Shown here in pieces: positions 15,839 to 24,817 of a stretch of 64,000 nucleotides of DNA (position 1 is the stretch's first letter; each line of letters begins with the position of its first letter). The notes beneath the pieces are model-generated. The model saw only the letters and a program-made list of their open reading frames with translations, ran no database searches and was not told where the DNA came from. The translations under genes were made by a program, and so were the position numbers. The DNA is taken from positions 1 to 64,000 of IMG/VR virus record IMGVR_UViG_3300035145_004174. One strand, given 5' to 3'. The DNA is from a virus.

Positions 15839-18289
15839 ATGGACATAAAAGTTAAGAAAAGAAACGGCAGACTAGAAGATTTTAATGTAGAAAAAATAAA
15901 TACTATAGCACAGAGGGCATGTCACGAGATAGAAGATGTTTCGGCTAGCGAAATTGTCCTAGATGCCCAATTACAGCTATTCGATAAGATTACAACAAGA
16001 GAAATAGATCAAGCTTTAATACTATCAGCAAGAGAAAAGATAGAAAAAGAGCCAAATTACTCTTATGTAGCCTCAAGTTTATTACTTAATACTTTGTACA
16101 AAGAGGTTTTTAATGAAGGTGTAGACTCTGACGTCTTCAAATTACAGTACAGAAAAAGCTTTATACAAAACATTAAGAAGTTAGTAAAATCAAATAGGTT
16201 AGATTCTAGGTTATTGGATTTTGATTTGTCGTTATTATCCGAATCTTTAAAAATTAGAAGAGATAAATCCTTAAAGTATTTAGGTTCTCAAATTTTATTT
16301 GATCGCTACTTCCTAAGACTAGACAACAAGATCATGGAAACGCCTCAGTCTTTTTACATGAGGGTTGCTATGGGTTTAGCTATAAACGAAGAAAATAAGA
16401 ACGAAAAGGCTATAGAATTCTATGACCTTTTAAGTCAGCAATTTTATACTTCTTCGACACCTACATTATTTAACAGCGGAACAACCCATTCCCAGCTTAG
16501 CTCTTGTTATTTGAATACTTTTGATGATAGTATTGATGGTATTTTTGACGGAGCTTGGCAAGAAGCTAGAAAGAGTAAGTATGCTGGCGGACTTGGTTTT
16601 GATGTTACTCCATTTCGATCTACTGGCTCTCATATAGAAGGAACTAATGGGATTTCTAGCGGATTAGTTCCGTGGCTAAAAATTTATAATGACCTTTTGG
16701 TTGCTGTTAACCAAGGTGGTAAGCGTCCAGGAGCTGGTTGTGCATATTTAGAGCCGTGGCATTTAGATTTCGAAGACTTCCTTAATCTTCGAAGAAATAC
16801 TGGAGATGATCGCTTGCGTTGTCACGATATGAATACTGCCTCTTGGATTCCTGATGAATTTATGCGTAGGGTAAAGAACGAAGATGATTGGTATTTCTTT
16901 GATCCAAGCGAGATGACTTACGAAGACGGCAAAACTCTTCACGATTATTTTGGAAAAGATTTTGATGATAAATACAAAGAGGCTTGTCTTGCTGCGGAAT
17001 CTGGAGACGTAAAAAACTTCAGGAAAATCCCCGCTAAAGATTTATGGAGAAAAATGCTTACGGTTTTATTTGAAACATCTCATCCATGGTGTACATTTAA
17101 GGATCCATGTAATATTCGTTATACAAATCAACATGAGGGTTCTGTTCGTAGTAGTAATTTATGCACAGAAATAACTCTCCATACAAAAGCATCTAAATAT
17201 AAAGATGGTGAAAAAATAGAAGTAGGAGAAACTGCTGTTTGTAATTTAGGATCTATTAATTTATTAAACCACCTTAATGACTCAAATAAAATAGACTTTC
17301 AAAAGTTAAAATCATCTATACATACTGCCATAAGAATGTTGGATAATGTTATTGATATAAATTTTTACCCAACTAAAGAGGCTAGTAATTCTAATCTAAG
17401 AAACAGACCAATAGGTTTAGGGATAATGGGATTGCATGATGTCATGCACGTTCAAAACATAAATATTGATAGCGAAGAAGCTGTTTCTTTTAATGATAAA
17501 TTATTTGAATTTTTTAGCTGTGAAGCTATATTAGCTAGTTCTAAATTAGCAAAAGAAAGAGGCGGTTATCAAAATTACGAAGGGTCTTTATGGTCTCAAG
17601 ATATTTTTCCTATCGATAGCTGGAATAATTTATTTTCTTATAGAAATAAAACTAAACCTAAAAAAAATGGAGAAGGCCAATCTTTAAAAAGGTGGGATAT
17701 AGTAAGATCTCATGTTAAAAAACATGGCATGCGAAATAGTAATGTTATGGCTATTGCTCCGACAGCTACTATAGGTTATATAAATGGAGTAGAACAAAGT
17801 ATTGAGCCGAATTTTTCTGTTCTATTTGTTTACGAGAACAAAAGCGGAAACTTCTATATAACAAACCCTCATTTCGTTCAAGATATGAAGGACAGAGGCC
17901 TCTGGAATATTGAAGTCTCCCAGTTGGTCAAAAGTTGTGATGGGGATCTTTCTTTATTAAATGGATCTATACCAGAAGACTTGAAGAATAAATACAAAAC
18001 ATGCTTTGATCGAGACATGTTTAAATTAATAGAATGTAATTCTGTTCGTCAAAAATGGATAGACCAAGCTATTAGCTTTAACCTTTACAATAAAACTGTC
18101 TCTAAAAAATATCTTAACGATCTCTATATGGCGTGTTGGGACTCTGGATTAAAAACTACTTATTATTTAAGAAACAGAGCGGCATCAAAAGTGGAGAAAT
18201 CCACAGGGTCTACTTCTACCACTACTGAGGCTAGCGCATGCAGTATTGAAGCTATGAAAAATGGAGAGGTTTGCGATTCTTGTCAATGA
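15839..18289 (+). CDS. nrdA: Class I ribonucleotide reductase, large (alpha) subunit
   Basis: Reduces ribonucleoside diphosphates to deoxyribonucleotides. The N-terminal ATP-cone (VKKRNGRLEDFNVEKINTIA) is present, so allosteric activity control may be kept. Catalytic-core signs include TPTLFNSGTTHSQLSSCYLN with the substrate-site cysteine, SSNLCTEI with the thiyl cysteine in N-L-C-x-E, and MAIAPTATIGYINGVEQSIE. The C-terminal redox pair is CDSC at residues 812-815. At 816 aa it is a full-length enzyme. It is followed by Nudix in an ATGA overlap and, after four genes, by nrdB. The start follows TTATAT directly with no Shine-Dalgarno. Confidence 0.97.
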   Translation: MDIKVKKRNGRLEDFNVEKINTIAQRACHEIEDVSASEIVLDAQLQLFDKITTREIDQALILSAREKIEKEPNYSYVASSLLLNTLYKEVFNEGVDSDVFKLQYRKSFIQNIKKLVKSNRLDSRLLDFDLSLLSESLKIRRDKSLKYLGSQILFDRYFLRLDNKIMETPQSFYMRVAMGLAINEENKNEKAIEFYDLLSQQFYTSSTPTLFNSGTTHSQLSSCYLNTFDDSIDGIFDGAWQEARKSKYAGGLGFDVTPFRSTGSHIEGTNGISSGLVPWLKIYNDLLVAVNQGGKRPGAGCAYLEPWHLDFEDFLNLRRNTGDDRLRCHDMNTASWIPDEFMRRVKNEDDWYFFDPSEMTYEDGKTLHDYFGKDFDDKYKEACLAAESGDVKNFRKIPAKDLWRKMLTVLFETSHPWCTFKDPCNIRYTNQHEGSVRSSNLCTEITLHTKASKYKDGEKIEVGETAVCNLGSINLLNHLNDSNKIDFQKLKSSIHTAIRMLDNVIDINFYPTKEASNSNLRNRPIGLGIMGLHDVMHVQNINIDSEEAVSFNDKLFEFFSCEAILASSKLAKERGGYQNYEGSLWSQDIFPIDSWNNLFSYRNKTKPKKNGEGQSLKRWDIVRSHVKKHGMRNSNVMAIAPTATIGYINGVEQSIEPNFSVLFVYENKSGNFYITNPHFVQDMKDRGLWNIEVSQLVKSCDGDLSLLNGSIPEDLKNKYKTCFDRDMFKLIECNSVRQKWIDQAISFNLYNKTVSKKYLNDLYMACWDSGLKTTYYLRNRAASKVEKSTGSTSTTTEASACSIEAMKNGEVCDSCQ

Positions 18290-18726
18290 TTGACCCTGTA
18301 AAAAGAGCTTCTGGTGTAAGTATTGTTTGTGGCGATCAAATATTACTAGGCAAAAGATGCCTAGAATGGGAAGGAAAACCTATTACTCTTGGGGGTTATT
18401 GGAGTATATTCGGAGGGTCCATAGAAGAAGGTGAGAACTCTATGATTTGTGCGATTAGAGAGTTGAAAGAAGAAACGGGTATAGATGTTCCATTTCACTC
18501 ATTATCTTATGTTAAAGATATTTATAACGAAACTATATGCGGTAGCATTACTCGTTTTTCTGTTTATATTGCTGGACTCCTCTACCAACCAGATATCTTC
18601 CTTAATGATGAACACACAGATTACATCTGGTTTGATATTAAAAAAATCGACGACTTTCCATACAAAATCAAGCCAGACTTAGTTGATTGCATTAAAATGT
18701 ATTTCAATAAGAGGTATATTGAATAA
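18286..18726 (+). CDS. Nudix hydrolase
   Basis: A 146-residue Nudix protein. The full Nudix box G-x5-E-x7-R-E-L-x-E-E-x-G-I is visible, beginning GSIEEGE and ending RELKEETGI near residues 45-67. It cleaves a nucleoside diphosphate linked to another group, as in nucleotide house-cleaning or GDP-sugar hydrolysis; the preceding GGYWSIFGG resembles GDP-mannose hydrolase-like members only loosely. The start forms ATGA with the nrdA stop; an upstream TTG is less likely. Confidence 0.92.
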   Translation: MIDPVKRASGVSIVCGDQILLGKRCLEWEGKPITLGGYWSIFGGSIEEGENSMICAIRELKEETGIDVPFHSLSYVKDIYNETICGSITRFSVYIAGLLYQPDIFLNDEHTDYIWFDIKKIDDFPYKIKPDLVDCIKMYFNKRYIE

Positions 18727-18787
18727 TTTTTTTTGAAAAAACCTAAATATTTTTTATTATAAATTTAATTCTAACCAAAAAAATATC

Positions 18788-18979
18788 ATGATCCAATTTT
18801 ATAACGTTAAAAAGAAAGAAAAAGTCGAAATTTCAGAAGATAGAGTTGAGAGAAAAACCTACGAAAAAGTTTCGAAAGCTGGAAAGCTTACAATTAGATA
18901 TGCTCTTGCTGCGATAGATGAAGACGGAACAAAGTTAACTAAATTCTGCAGCAAGGATGTCTACGACAGCCTTGGTTAA
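18788..18979 (+). CDS. Small conserved-looking protein of unknown function
   Basis: A 63-residue charged protein with a simple beta-like pattern (IQFYNVKKKEKVEIS, then RYALAAIDEDGTKLTKF). No catalytic motif or membrane segment. The leader AACCAAAAAAATATC has no Shine-Dalgarno. It ends in TAATG, sharing a base with the membrane protein downstream. Function unknown. Confidence 0.75.
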   Translation: MIQFYNVKKKEKVEISEDRVERKTYEKVSKAGKLTIRYALAAIDEDGTKLTKFCSKDVYDSLG

Positions 18980-19413
18980 TGGGCCCAATTCTAAATACTA
19001 TATTGGGTGCGGGAATTAAACTCGCATGTAATTTGATAAACTCCTGGCTGGAGCAAAAAAGGCAAGACCAAATGATGCTTGCCGCCAGAGACAGCGCAAT
19101 GCTTGATGCCATGATTAAAAATCAAGCTGCCCAAGCCAGCGACCCCTTTGTTAAGACTACAAGGAGAATATTGTTTATGTCTATTACATTTACAATGTGT
19201 TATCTTATGTTGTATTATGCTCACAACCCAACCATTAGTTATGATATAATAGTGCCTCGTGGAGATGGAGCTAAATGGGGTTTCTTTAGCTGGATATTTG
19301 GAGGTAAAGACTGGGAAGTTGTTACATTAACTGGAGGGCTGATGCTTAGTTCTTTTATAGATTTATGTTTTATGGTTGTCGGATTCTATGCTATTCCTAG
19401 CAAGAAGAGATGA
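18979..19413 (+). CDS. Two-helix membrane protein, possibly holin-like
   Basis: A 144-residue protein. An amphipathic N-terminal region (ILNTILGAGIKLACNLINSW) is followed by a charged helix with many Q, M and D residues. Then come two membrane segments, around residues 64-83 (ILFMSITFTMCYLMLYYAH) and 116-137 (LTGGLMLSSFIDLCFMVVGFYA), and a basic tail. This layout is compatible with a phage holin or a virion-associated membrane protein. I see no endolysin next to it, so the holin idea is only a suggestion. Confidence 0.6.
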   Translation: MGPILNTILGAGIKLACNLINSWLEQKRQDQMMLAARDSAMLDAMIKNQAAQASDPFVKTTRRILFMSITFTMCYLMLYYAHNPTISYDIIVPRGDGAKWGFFSWIFGGKDWEVVTLTGGLMLSSFIDLCFMVVGFYAIPSKKR

Positions 19414-19431
19414 TTTTGTGTAATATTCTAC

Positions 19432-20490
19432 ATGAACTTTATTGATTTAAAAAACGAGATTCACCGTGCAAGCAAGTCTGAATTTATCAGTCAACGCGCT
19501 ACTTGGGTATCTAATATCAAAACTTTACTCGCTAATGCATCAGAGGCAGACATTGAATACTTCAGGAATCATGTTGGCAGAGAGTTGTTTAGAAAAGCAA
19601 ACTTATTTGACGATGCATCTTTTATAAAAGATGATTTTGACTCTGGGTTTCGTCCTAGAAGAGTCGATCCAATTACGGGATTAAATGGAAAGATTATCTC
19701 ATGGTACGATGCATCAGATTCTAGTTCTCACGACCTAGATTCTCAAAACAGAATTCTAAAAGCTTATGATAAAGCTGGATCCTTTGATTTATCTACTAAC
19801 AAAGGGATAGACAGAACCCCGACAATTGATCCTTTAAAATTTGATGACGGAAGATTAAGAAATACTTTCTTTTTTAATAGAGGAGAGGGGCATGATAATT
19901 GTTTGTTCAGGAGTTATGATTTTTCTCATAACTTTAGCTCAGCTGGTGAATTAAATATGCTCATTGTTGTACATCATATGGAATCTAATCCAGGAGATCA
20001 AGATTCTCAAGATTTTATTTTTGAAGCTGCTCAAAACGGCAGGCATGATACGGGAAGCCCTAGGTTTTTTCTTAGAAAAGGTGGTGAAAATGGAAGCGAT
20101 GGATCTTTTAATAATGCAGGGCTTGGAGGCGCAATTAGTTTCAATGAAACACAAGCTGGATTACAGCTAGATAACCCCGTTAATTTACTACTTAACATTC
20201 ATCTCAAAAACGGTTCTCAAGCATTACGATTAAATGGTACTGAAATTAAAACATCAACTAATGCTACTGTAGTCAACATAACCAACGAACCTATAAATGG
20301 TAGTGGTAACGGAGGTGGAGGAATCTACTGGGGAAGCAATATCTATGGAGGACAGACTTTAGAAGGTGGATTTGGCGAGATAATATTGTACAATGATTTT
20401 TCAGGAGATGGAGAGTTCCTAGAATCTTATCTTGCTAAGAAGTGGGGCTTCAATATCCCCACCCCTAAACATTTTAAAACATTTGTGTAG
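19432..20490 (+). CDS. LamG/lectin-like surface or tail protein
   Basis: A 352-residue protein. Residues ~75-345 look like a jelly-roll lectin domain: IISWYDASD near the start, repeated short strands with G/N-rich turns, and a C-terminal GEIILYNDFSGDGEFLESYL leading into AKKWGF. The ending Y-L-A-x-K-W-G is the standard end of LamG-like domains in large secreted proteins of Planctomycetes and Verrucomicrobia and in some marine phages. It may be a glycan-binding tail fibre or head decoration. The N-terminal ~70 residues are helical and charged and may attach it to the virion. Confidence 0.7.
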   Translation: MNFIDLKNEIHRASKSEFISQRATWVSNIKTLLANASEADIEYFRNHVGRELFRKANLFDDASFIKDDFDSGFRPRRVDPITGLNGKIISWYDASDSSSHDLDSQNRILKAYDKAGSFDLSTNKGIDRTPTIDPLKFDDGRLRNTFFFNRGEGHDNCLFRSYDFSHNFSSAGELNMLIVVHHMESNPGDQDSQDFIFEAAQNGRHDTGSPRFFLRKGGENGSDGSFNNAGLGGAISFNETQAGLQLDNPVNLLLNIHLKNGSQALRLNGTEIKTSTNATVVNITNEPINGSGNGGGGIYWGSNIYGGQTLEGGFGEIILYNDFSGDGEFLESYLAKKWGFNIPTPKHFKTFV

Positions 20491-20492
20491 TT

Positions 20493-21083
20493 TTGGATTT
20501 TATACTTTTTAGCCTATTAATAGTTTCTTCGATACTATCGGTTGGTTTTTATTTAAAATTTAAAAAAACTTTTAAATATTTGAAAGATATAGAAAATGAT
20601 AATTTTTTAATTCAAGCTAGGTTCAAAGATTTAGAAAAAAATTTAGAGCTAAAAGAAAATCAACATAGACTTAGTATGGAATCGTTAAAAGAATCTTTTG
20701 AGCATGAAAGAAAATCTATAGAAGAAAAAAAGGTAGAAATACAAACCAAGGAAAAAGATTTCCAGATTGCCGTGGCAAAGCTCACCGAAGACCTTGAAGA
20801 GCAAAAAGAATTAAAATCTAAAGTTACCTCTCAGAAAAAAAGTAGCGAAGTTAGGTTGGGGCATATAGCAGAAACTCTTGCTCCTTTTCTAGATCAATTT
20901 GAATTTGAACCAGAAGAATGTTGCTTCTTGGGAAAGCCAATTGATTACGTGTCCTTTGGAGAAGAAGAAATTACATTTATAGAAGTTAAAAGCGGCCAAA
21001 GCCAACTAAGCACAAAGCAAAGAAAAATTAGAGATCAAGTCAAAGCTGGAAAAGTTTCTTGGAAAGAAGTGAGAATAAAATAG
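20493..21083 (+). CDS. Membrane-anchored coiled-coil endonuclease, Holliday-resolvase-related
   Basis: A single N-terminal membrane helix (FILFSLLIVSSILSVGFYL) is followed by a ~90-residue lysine/glutamate-rich coiled coil and a C-terminal nuclease domain. That domain carries GKPIDYVSFG and ITFIEVKSGQSQLSTKQRKI, the D...E-x-K active-site pattern of predicted secreted endonucleases distantly related to archaeal Holliday-junction resolvases (COG4741-like). The start is a TTG two bases after the previous gene; no later ATG would keep the membrane helix. It probably cuts or resolves DNA near the membrane. Confidence 0.75.
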   Translation: MDFILFSLLIVSSILSVGFYLKFKKTFKYLKDIENDNFLIQARFKDLEKNLELKENQHRLSMESLKESFEHERKSIEEKKVEIQTKEKDFQIAVAKLTEDLEEQKELKSKVTSQKKSSEVRLGHIAETLAPFLDQFEFEPEECCFLGKPIDYVSFGEEEITFIEVKSGQSQLSTKQRKIRDQVKAGKVSWKEVRIK

Positions 21084-21090
21084 TTTACGC

Positions 21091-21118
21091 TTGATTTAAA
21101 CTTTTTTCTATTTATAAT
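21091..21118 (+). promoter_or_regulatory. Sigma-70-type promoter for nrdB
   Basis: TTGATT at 21091-21096 and a perfect TATAAT at 21113-21118 are 16 bases apart. The start site would be about 21125, only ~7 bases before the nrdB ATG at 21132, giving a very short leader without Shine-Dalgarno. This is the best-matching promoter I found and suggests use of the host housekeeping sigma factor here. Confidence 0.6.
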
Positions 21119-21131
21119 CGTTCTATAAACT

Positions 21132-22145
21132 ATGGATACTAAAACTGGAGAATTACTTACTGAAAATATAGCTGGAGTGAATAGAATTTTGCCCCATAAG
21201 CATAAATATGCATGGGATTTATTCTTAAAAAGTTGCGCCAATAATTGGATGCCCACTGAAATATCTATGCAAAACGATATAAAACAGTGGAAAAATAATG
21301 AAATTTCAAAAGATGAAAAATTACTTGTTAAACGCTGTCTTGGATTCTTTGCTGGCTCTGAGTCTTTGGTTGGTAATAATTTGTTATTATCCGCTTTTCG
21401 TTTTATCACGGATGCTGAATGTCGTCAATACATACTTCGTCAAGCCTTTGAAGAGAGCCTTCACAATCTCACGGTAGTTTATATTTGCGACAGTCTTGAT
21501 TTAGATATTGAGGAAGTTTTCGCTGCATACGAGACTATTCCTAGCATAAAAGCTAAAGATGATTTCTTGATGAGTATTACTGATGACATCAGTCGTCAAG
21601 ATTTTGATTCTACAACCAAAGAGGGTAAGCAAGAAATATTGCGCAACTTTTTGACTTATTGGATTGTGTGTGAAGGTACATTTTTCTTTAGTGGCTTTGC
21701 CATGTTGCTAGCTTTAGGAAGGCAAAATAAACTACAGGGTATTTCTGACCAAATTAAATACACATTAAGGGATGAAAGCTCTCACATTGCCTTTGGAACC
21801 TATTTAATTAATACTCTCATAGAGCAAAATCCCGACATCTGGACTAAAGAAATCCAGGATGAGTTCGTTTCACACATTAAAAAAGCTGTTGAGCTAGAAA
21901 TTGCTTATGCTCATGATGTGTTACCAACAGGAATATTGGGGCTCAATGCTGAAATGTTTGTTGACTATATGCATTATATTGGCAATCGTAGATTAGAAGC
22001 TATTGGGCTAGACTACCGCTTCCCAAGCGACAAAAACCCTTTTCCTTGGCTCGGAGAGGTTGTAGACGTTCAAGCTATGGGTAATTTTTTCGAGAGGAGA
22101 GTTAGGGAGTATCAGCAAAGCGGCTCTCTTGAAGATGACTTCTAA
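21132..22145 (+). CDS. nrdB: Class I ribonucleotide reductase, small (beta) subunit, tyrosine-less
   Basis: Partner of nrdA; houses the metal cofactor that generates the radical. Ligand motifs are visible: E in GSESLVGNN, EESLH 31 residues later, the E of WIVCEGTFFF, and RDESSHIAFG. Aligned to E. coli NrdB, the D84 ligand is glutamate and the radical tyrosine (four residues after the first ligand histidine, ESLHNLTV) is valine. Both changes are those of the Chlamydia-type class Ic (Mn/Fe) subunit. The C-terminus LEDDF is the usual acidic tail that docks on the large subunit. Length 337 is normal. Confidence 0.95.
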   Translation: MDTKTGELLTENIAGVNRILPHKHKYAWDLFLKSCANNWMPTEISMQNDIKQWKNNEISKDEKLLVKRCLGFFAGSESLVGNNLLLSAFRFITDAECRQYILRQAFEESLHNLTVVYICDSLDLDIEEVFAAYETIPSIKAKDDFLMSITDDISRQDFDSTTKEGKQEILRNFLTYWIVCEGTFFFSGFAMLLALGRQNKLQGISDQIKYTLRDESSHIAFGTYLINTLIEQNPDIWTKEIQDEFVSHIKKAVELEIAYAHDVLPTGILGLNAEMFVDYMHYIGNRRLEAIGLDYRFPSDKNPFPWLGEVVDVQAMGNFFERRVREYQQSGSLEDDF

Positions 22146-23355
22146 AAAGTCTATAACTATAGTCATAGCTTATTATAACTCTTGTAAATACAGAGAAGCA
22201 AATTTTAACTTCGTCAGAAGTCATATATTAAAAAGTGAAATACCTTTGGTTGTTTCTGAGCAATTACCTTTAGGAGAGGCAGCTAAAGATATTTTAGGCG
22301 ATAAATATAAACATATATATCATAATTCTAGTTTACCTTTTCACAAAACAAAACTTCTTAATTTAGCTTTTGATCATGTTGAAACCGATTATGTTCTGTT
22401 TTTAGACTGTGATGTTTATTTCGAATATTCCAAGCTTATAGATTATATTAGCGATCAAAAAGTTCTAAGACCTTTCAGCTCCGTATTCTGCTTAGAAAAA
22501 AATGCCTCCAGTAGATTCATATCGAATGAGACAATAAGCACCGAAAATTCTACGGTTGATAGATTTTTTGGAAAGCATGCGATAGCTTTAAAAAGCTCTA
22601 TCTTTCTTGAGTCTGGAGGGTACGATGAAAATTTCTTTGGATGGGGGTGGGAAGATTTTGATTTTATATTTAATAAATTAAAATATTATCAATTTGATAT
22701 TGTTGAAGATTTGAATGCTGTTCATTTGTGGCATCCTTCGGCAAAAAAAGTTAATGAAAGAAATAATTATCATAGGTTCTTAGAAAACAAAGGTTCCAGG
22801 AAACCTTTAAGCATATGTACTGTAATAGATGAGGATTTTGAAAACCAAAAAATAAATATTGAAAATTTTTTGAACAATCATATTCAATACAATGAACTTA
22901 TTGATTTCACTATGGTTTCTTTTGGTCCTTATGACCCTTACCTTTTCGATTCCATTAAAGATATTTGGGTCAAGTTTCCCTGTGTGAAACATTTTTCTTA
23001 CTCGGATGCTAATGTTCCTTTTTTCGAAAAGATTAACACATCAATTTATTTATCTGAAGGCGAGTCTTTCTTTTATTTTGATTTCAGTTATGATATTAAA
23101 CATTTAAACCTTACAACTTTTTTATCTCTTAGTTCTAGATCTGCTGGTTTTCTTGAGCACGAAAACTTTATAGCATATAAAAGAGATTTTTTCAACCAGC
23201 ATAATGGTTACAAAGAATCATTATCTATTAATGATTGTAATAAATTGTTTAAAACAAAATCAGTTTCTCCTCAACCTTTTAATGTTTGTACTTTTGGAGT
23301 CAGGGATGGGATTAATTATTCAAATTTTAAAAATAATTATTCTGAGCCGATTTAA
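22135..23355 (+). CDS. GT2-like glycosyltransferase with C-terminal extension
   Basis: The first ~230 residues form a GT-A domain. It opens ITIVIAYYNSCKYREANFNF, has the metal site DYVLFLDCDVYF, and carries the acceptor-side motif GGYDENFFGWGWEDFDF, as in galactosyltransferase-type GT2 proteins. The remaining ~170 residues are aromatic-rich and unassigned; they may be a second acceptor-binding region. The ATG at 22135 is preferred over a TTG six bases earlier; it overlaps nrdB by 11 bases. A lone glycosyltransferase inside the nucleotide/replication block. Confidence 0.82.
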   Translation: MTSKKSITIVIAYYNSCKYREANFNFVRSHILKSEIPLVVSEQLPLGEAAKDILGDKYKHIYHNSSLPFHKTKLLNLAFDHVETDYVLFLDCDVYFEYSKLIDYISDQKVLRPFSSVFCLEKNASSRFISNETISTENSTVDRFFGKHAIALKSSIFLESGGYDENFFGWGWEDFDFIFNKLKYYQFDIVEDLNAVHLWHPSAKKVNERNNYHRFLENKGSRKPLSICTVIDEDFENQKINIENFLNNHIQYNELIDFTMVSFGPYDPYLFDSIKDIWVKFPCVKHFSYSDANVPFFEKINTSIYLSEGESFFYFDFSYDIKHLNLTTFLSLSSRSAGFLEHENFIAYKRDFFNQHNGYKESLSINDCNKLFKTKSVSPQPFNVCTFGVRDGINYSNFKNNYSEPI

Positions 23356-23394
23356 CTTGTTTTTAAAATCAAAACATTTATTATTAATTATAAA

Positions 23395-23742
23395 TTGAAA
23401 ATAAAACAATCATACAAGAAAGAAATAATTAATTCTTTACTAGATGTACCATCGAAAGGTAAAAGAAATTTTTGGGGTAGAGAAATAAAATTTTTAAATG
23501 AACTCTATGAGCTTTTTCCAAATGTTGATTTTTGGCTAAAGTTAACTTTTGAAAAAAAATACGACTCACTACTTTTCTTAAAAGGAAACTTTGGAATGTC
23601 TATCTTGAAAAAAAGATTTTTAGAGTTTAACTATAGACCTAGGAAAGTAGATCATATTAATATCTCTGACAAAAAGTATGGCGATAATTTTATTAAAACT
23701 AAACAACCTAAAACTATAAAAGATTTTTTGAAAAATGAGTGA
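23395..23742 (+). CDS. Small basic protein upstream of recA
   Basis: A 115-residue protein rich in lysine, phenylalanine and leucine, with no membrane segment. It begins at TTG (no ATG is available in the first 60 codons that would keep the reading) just after TATAAA. The ending KQPKTIKDFLKNE overlaps the recA-like gene by 8 bases, so the two are probably made together. It may be a recombination accessory protein, judged only from position. Confidence 0.65.
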   Translation: MKIKQSYKKEIINSLLDVPSKGKRNFWGREIKFLNELYELFPNVDFWLKLTFEKKYDSLLFLKGNFGMSILKKRFLEFNYRPRKVDHINISDKKYGDNFIKTKQPKTIKDFLKNE

Positions 23743-24817
23743 TACATTAAAAATAATAGACGACTTTCTCGCCGACAAAGAAAACAAAAAATATCATTAC
23801 AATAATTACCAAGATGATGATTATAAAATTTCTTCTGGAAGTATAAATTTGGATCTAGCTCTAGGTGGGGGCTTCCCTTCTGGAGCTCATAGATTTACAG
23901 GAGTTAATGAAGGGGGTAAAACTAGCTGTGCTTTAACTGTTGCTAAAAATTTCCAAAAACATTTTGGAGAAAAAGGTATGGTTGTTTATGTGAGAAGCGA
24001 GGGTAGACTCAGCCCAGAGTTACTTAATAGGTGTGGTATAGATCAATCTCCAGAAAAATTTTTTAAATTTGATTGTAATATTTTTGAAAAAGTTTTTCAG
24101 TTGATAAGAACTCTAGTAGAAGAAAATCCTGATGACAAAAAATATTTATTTATAATAGATAGTGTGGATGCATTGTGTAGAATTGGCGACTTTGATAAAC
24201 CTTTTGATGAAAGCGAACAGGTTGCTGGCGGAGCTTTGGTCACTTCTGTTTTTCTTAAAAAAATGGTTTTACCAATCACTAAAATGGGACATATGATGAT
24301 ACTCACTTCTCAGGTAAGGGTTGAGGTCGCCGCCAATCCTTATGCTAGTAGAGGTGGCCCCAAGGTAAAACAGGCTGGAGGTAATGCTGTAAAACATTAT
24401 GCAAATTTTATTTTGGAATTCCAAGAAAGGTATACTAATGACATTATATACCCTAATTCTTCTGCGTCTAAAATAGAAGACAAAGGGGATCCAATAGGGC
24501 ATATTTGCAAAATTATTTTCCGAAAAAGTGTCAACGAAAAGACTGGAGGTGTAGTAAGATATCCTATAAGATATGGCCAGACAAATGGTAACAGTATATG
24601 GATTGAGAAAGAAATAATAGATATGATGAAATTATGGGGCTACATAGAACAGAAAGGCGCTTGGATTTCTTTTGACGAAGATGTTGTTAAATTAGCTCAG
24701 TCTAAAAATATAGAATGTCCAGAAAAAATCCAAGGAGAAAATAAGTTGACCCAGTTTATAGAAGAGAATAAAGACTTTACAAATCTTATGCTAGAGCAAA
24801 TACAATCTAATTTTTAA
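23735..24817 (+). CDS. RecA/UvsX-type recombinase
   Basis: ATP-dependent strand exchange for recombination and recombination-dependent replication. After SGSINLDLALGGGFPSGAHR comes the Walker A loop GVNEGGKTS; Walker B is YLFIIDSVDAL; TSQVRVEVAANPYASRGG corresponds to RecA motif 3 / DNA-binding loop regions. Length 360 aa. The Walker A loop differs from bacterial RecA (GPESSGKT), as in phage enzymes. It is followed at once by a small nuclease gene and the helicase-primase set. Confidence 0.92.
   Translation: MSDTLKIIDDFLADKENKKYHYNNYQDDDYKISSGSINLDLALGGGFPSGAHRFTGVNEGGKTSCALTVAKNFQKHFGEKGMVVYVRSEGRLSPELLNRCGIDQSPEKFFKFDCNIFEKVFQLIRTLVEENPDDKKYLFIIDSVDALCRIGDFDKPFDESEQVAGGALVTSVFLKKMVLPITKMGHMMILTSQVRVEVAANPYASRGGPKVKQAGGNAVKHYANFILEFQERYTNDIIYPNSSASKIEDKGDPIGHICKIIFRKSVNEKTGGVVRYPIRYGQTNGNSIWIEKEIIDMMKLWGYIEQKGAWISFDEDVVKLAQSKNIECPEKIQGENKLTQFIEENKDFTNLMLEQIQSNF

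Noticed and set aside
18727-18787. T8-TG-A6 sequence as a terminator after the Nudix gene
   Set aside because: Only a weak A/T stem with a very small loop; no G/C pairs, so not listed as a terminator.
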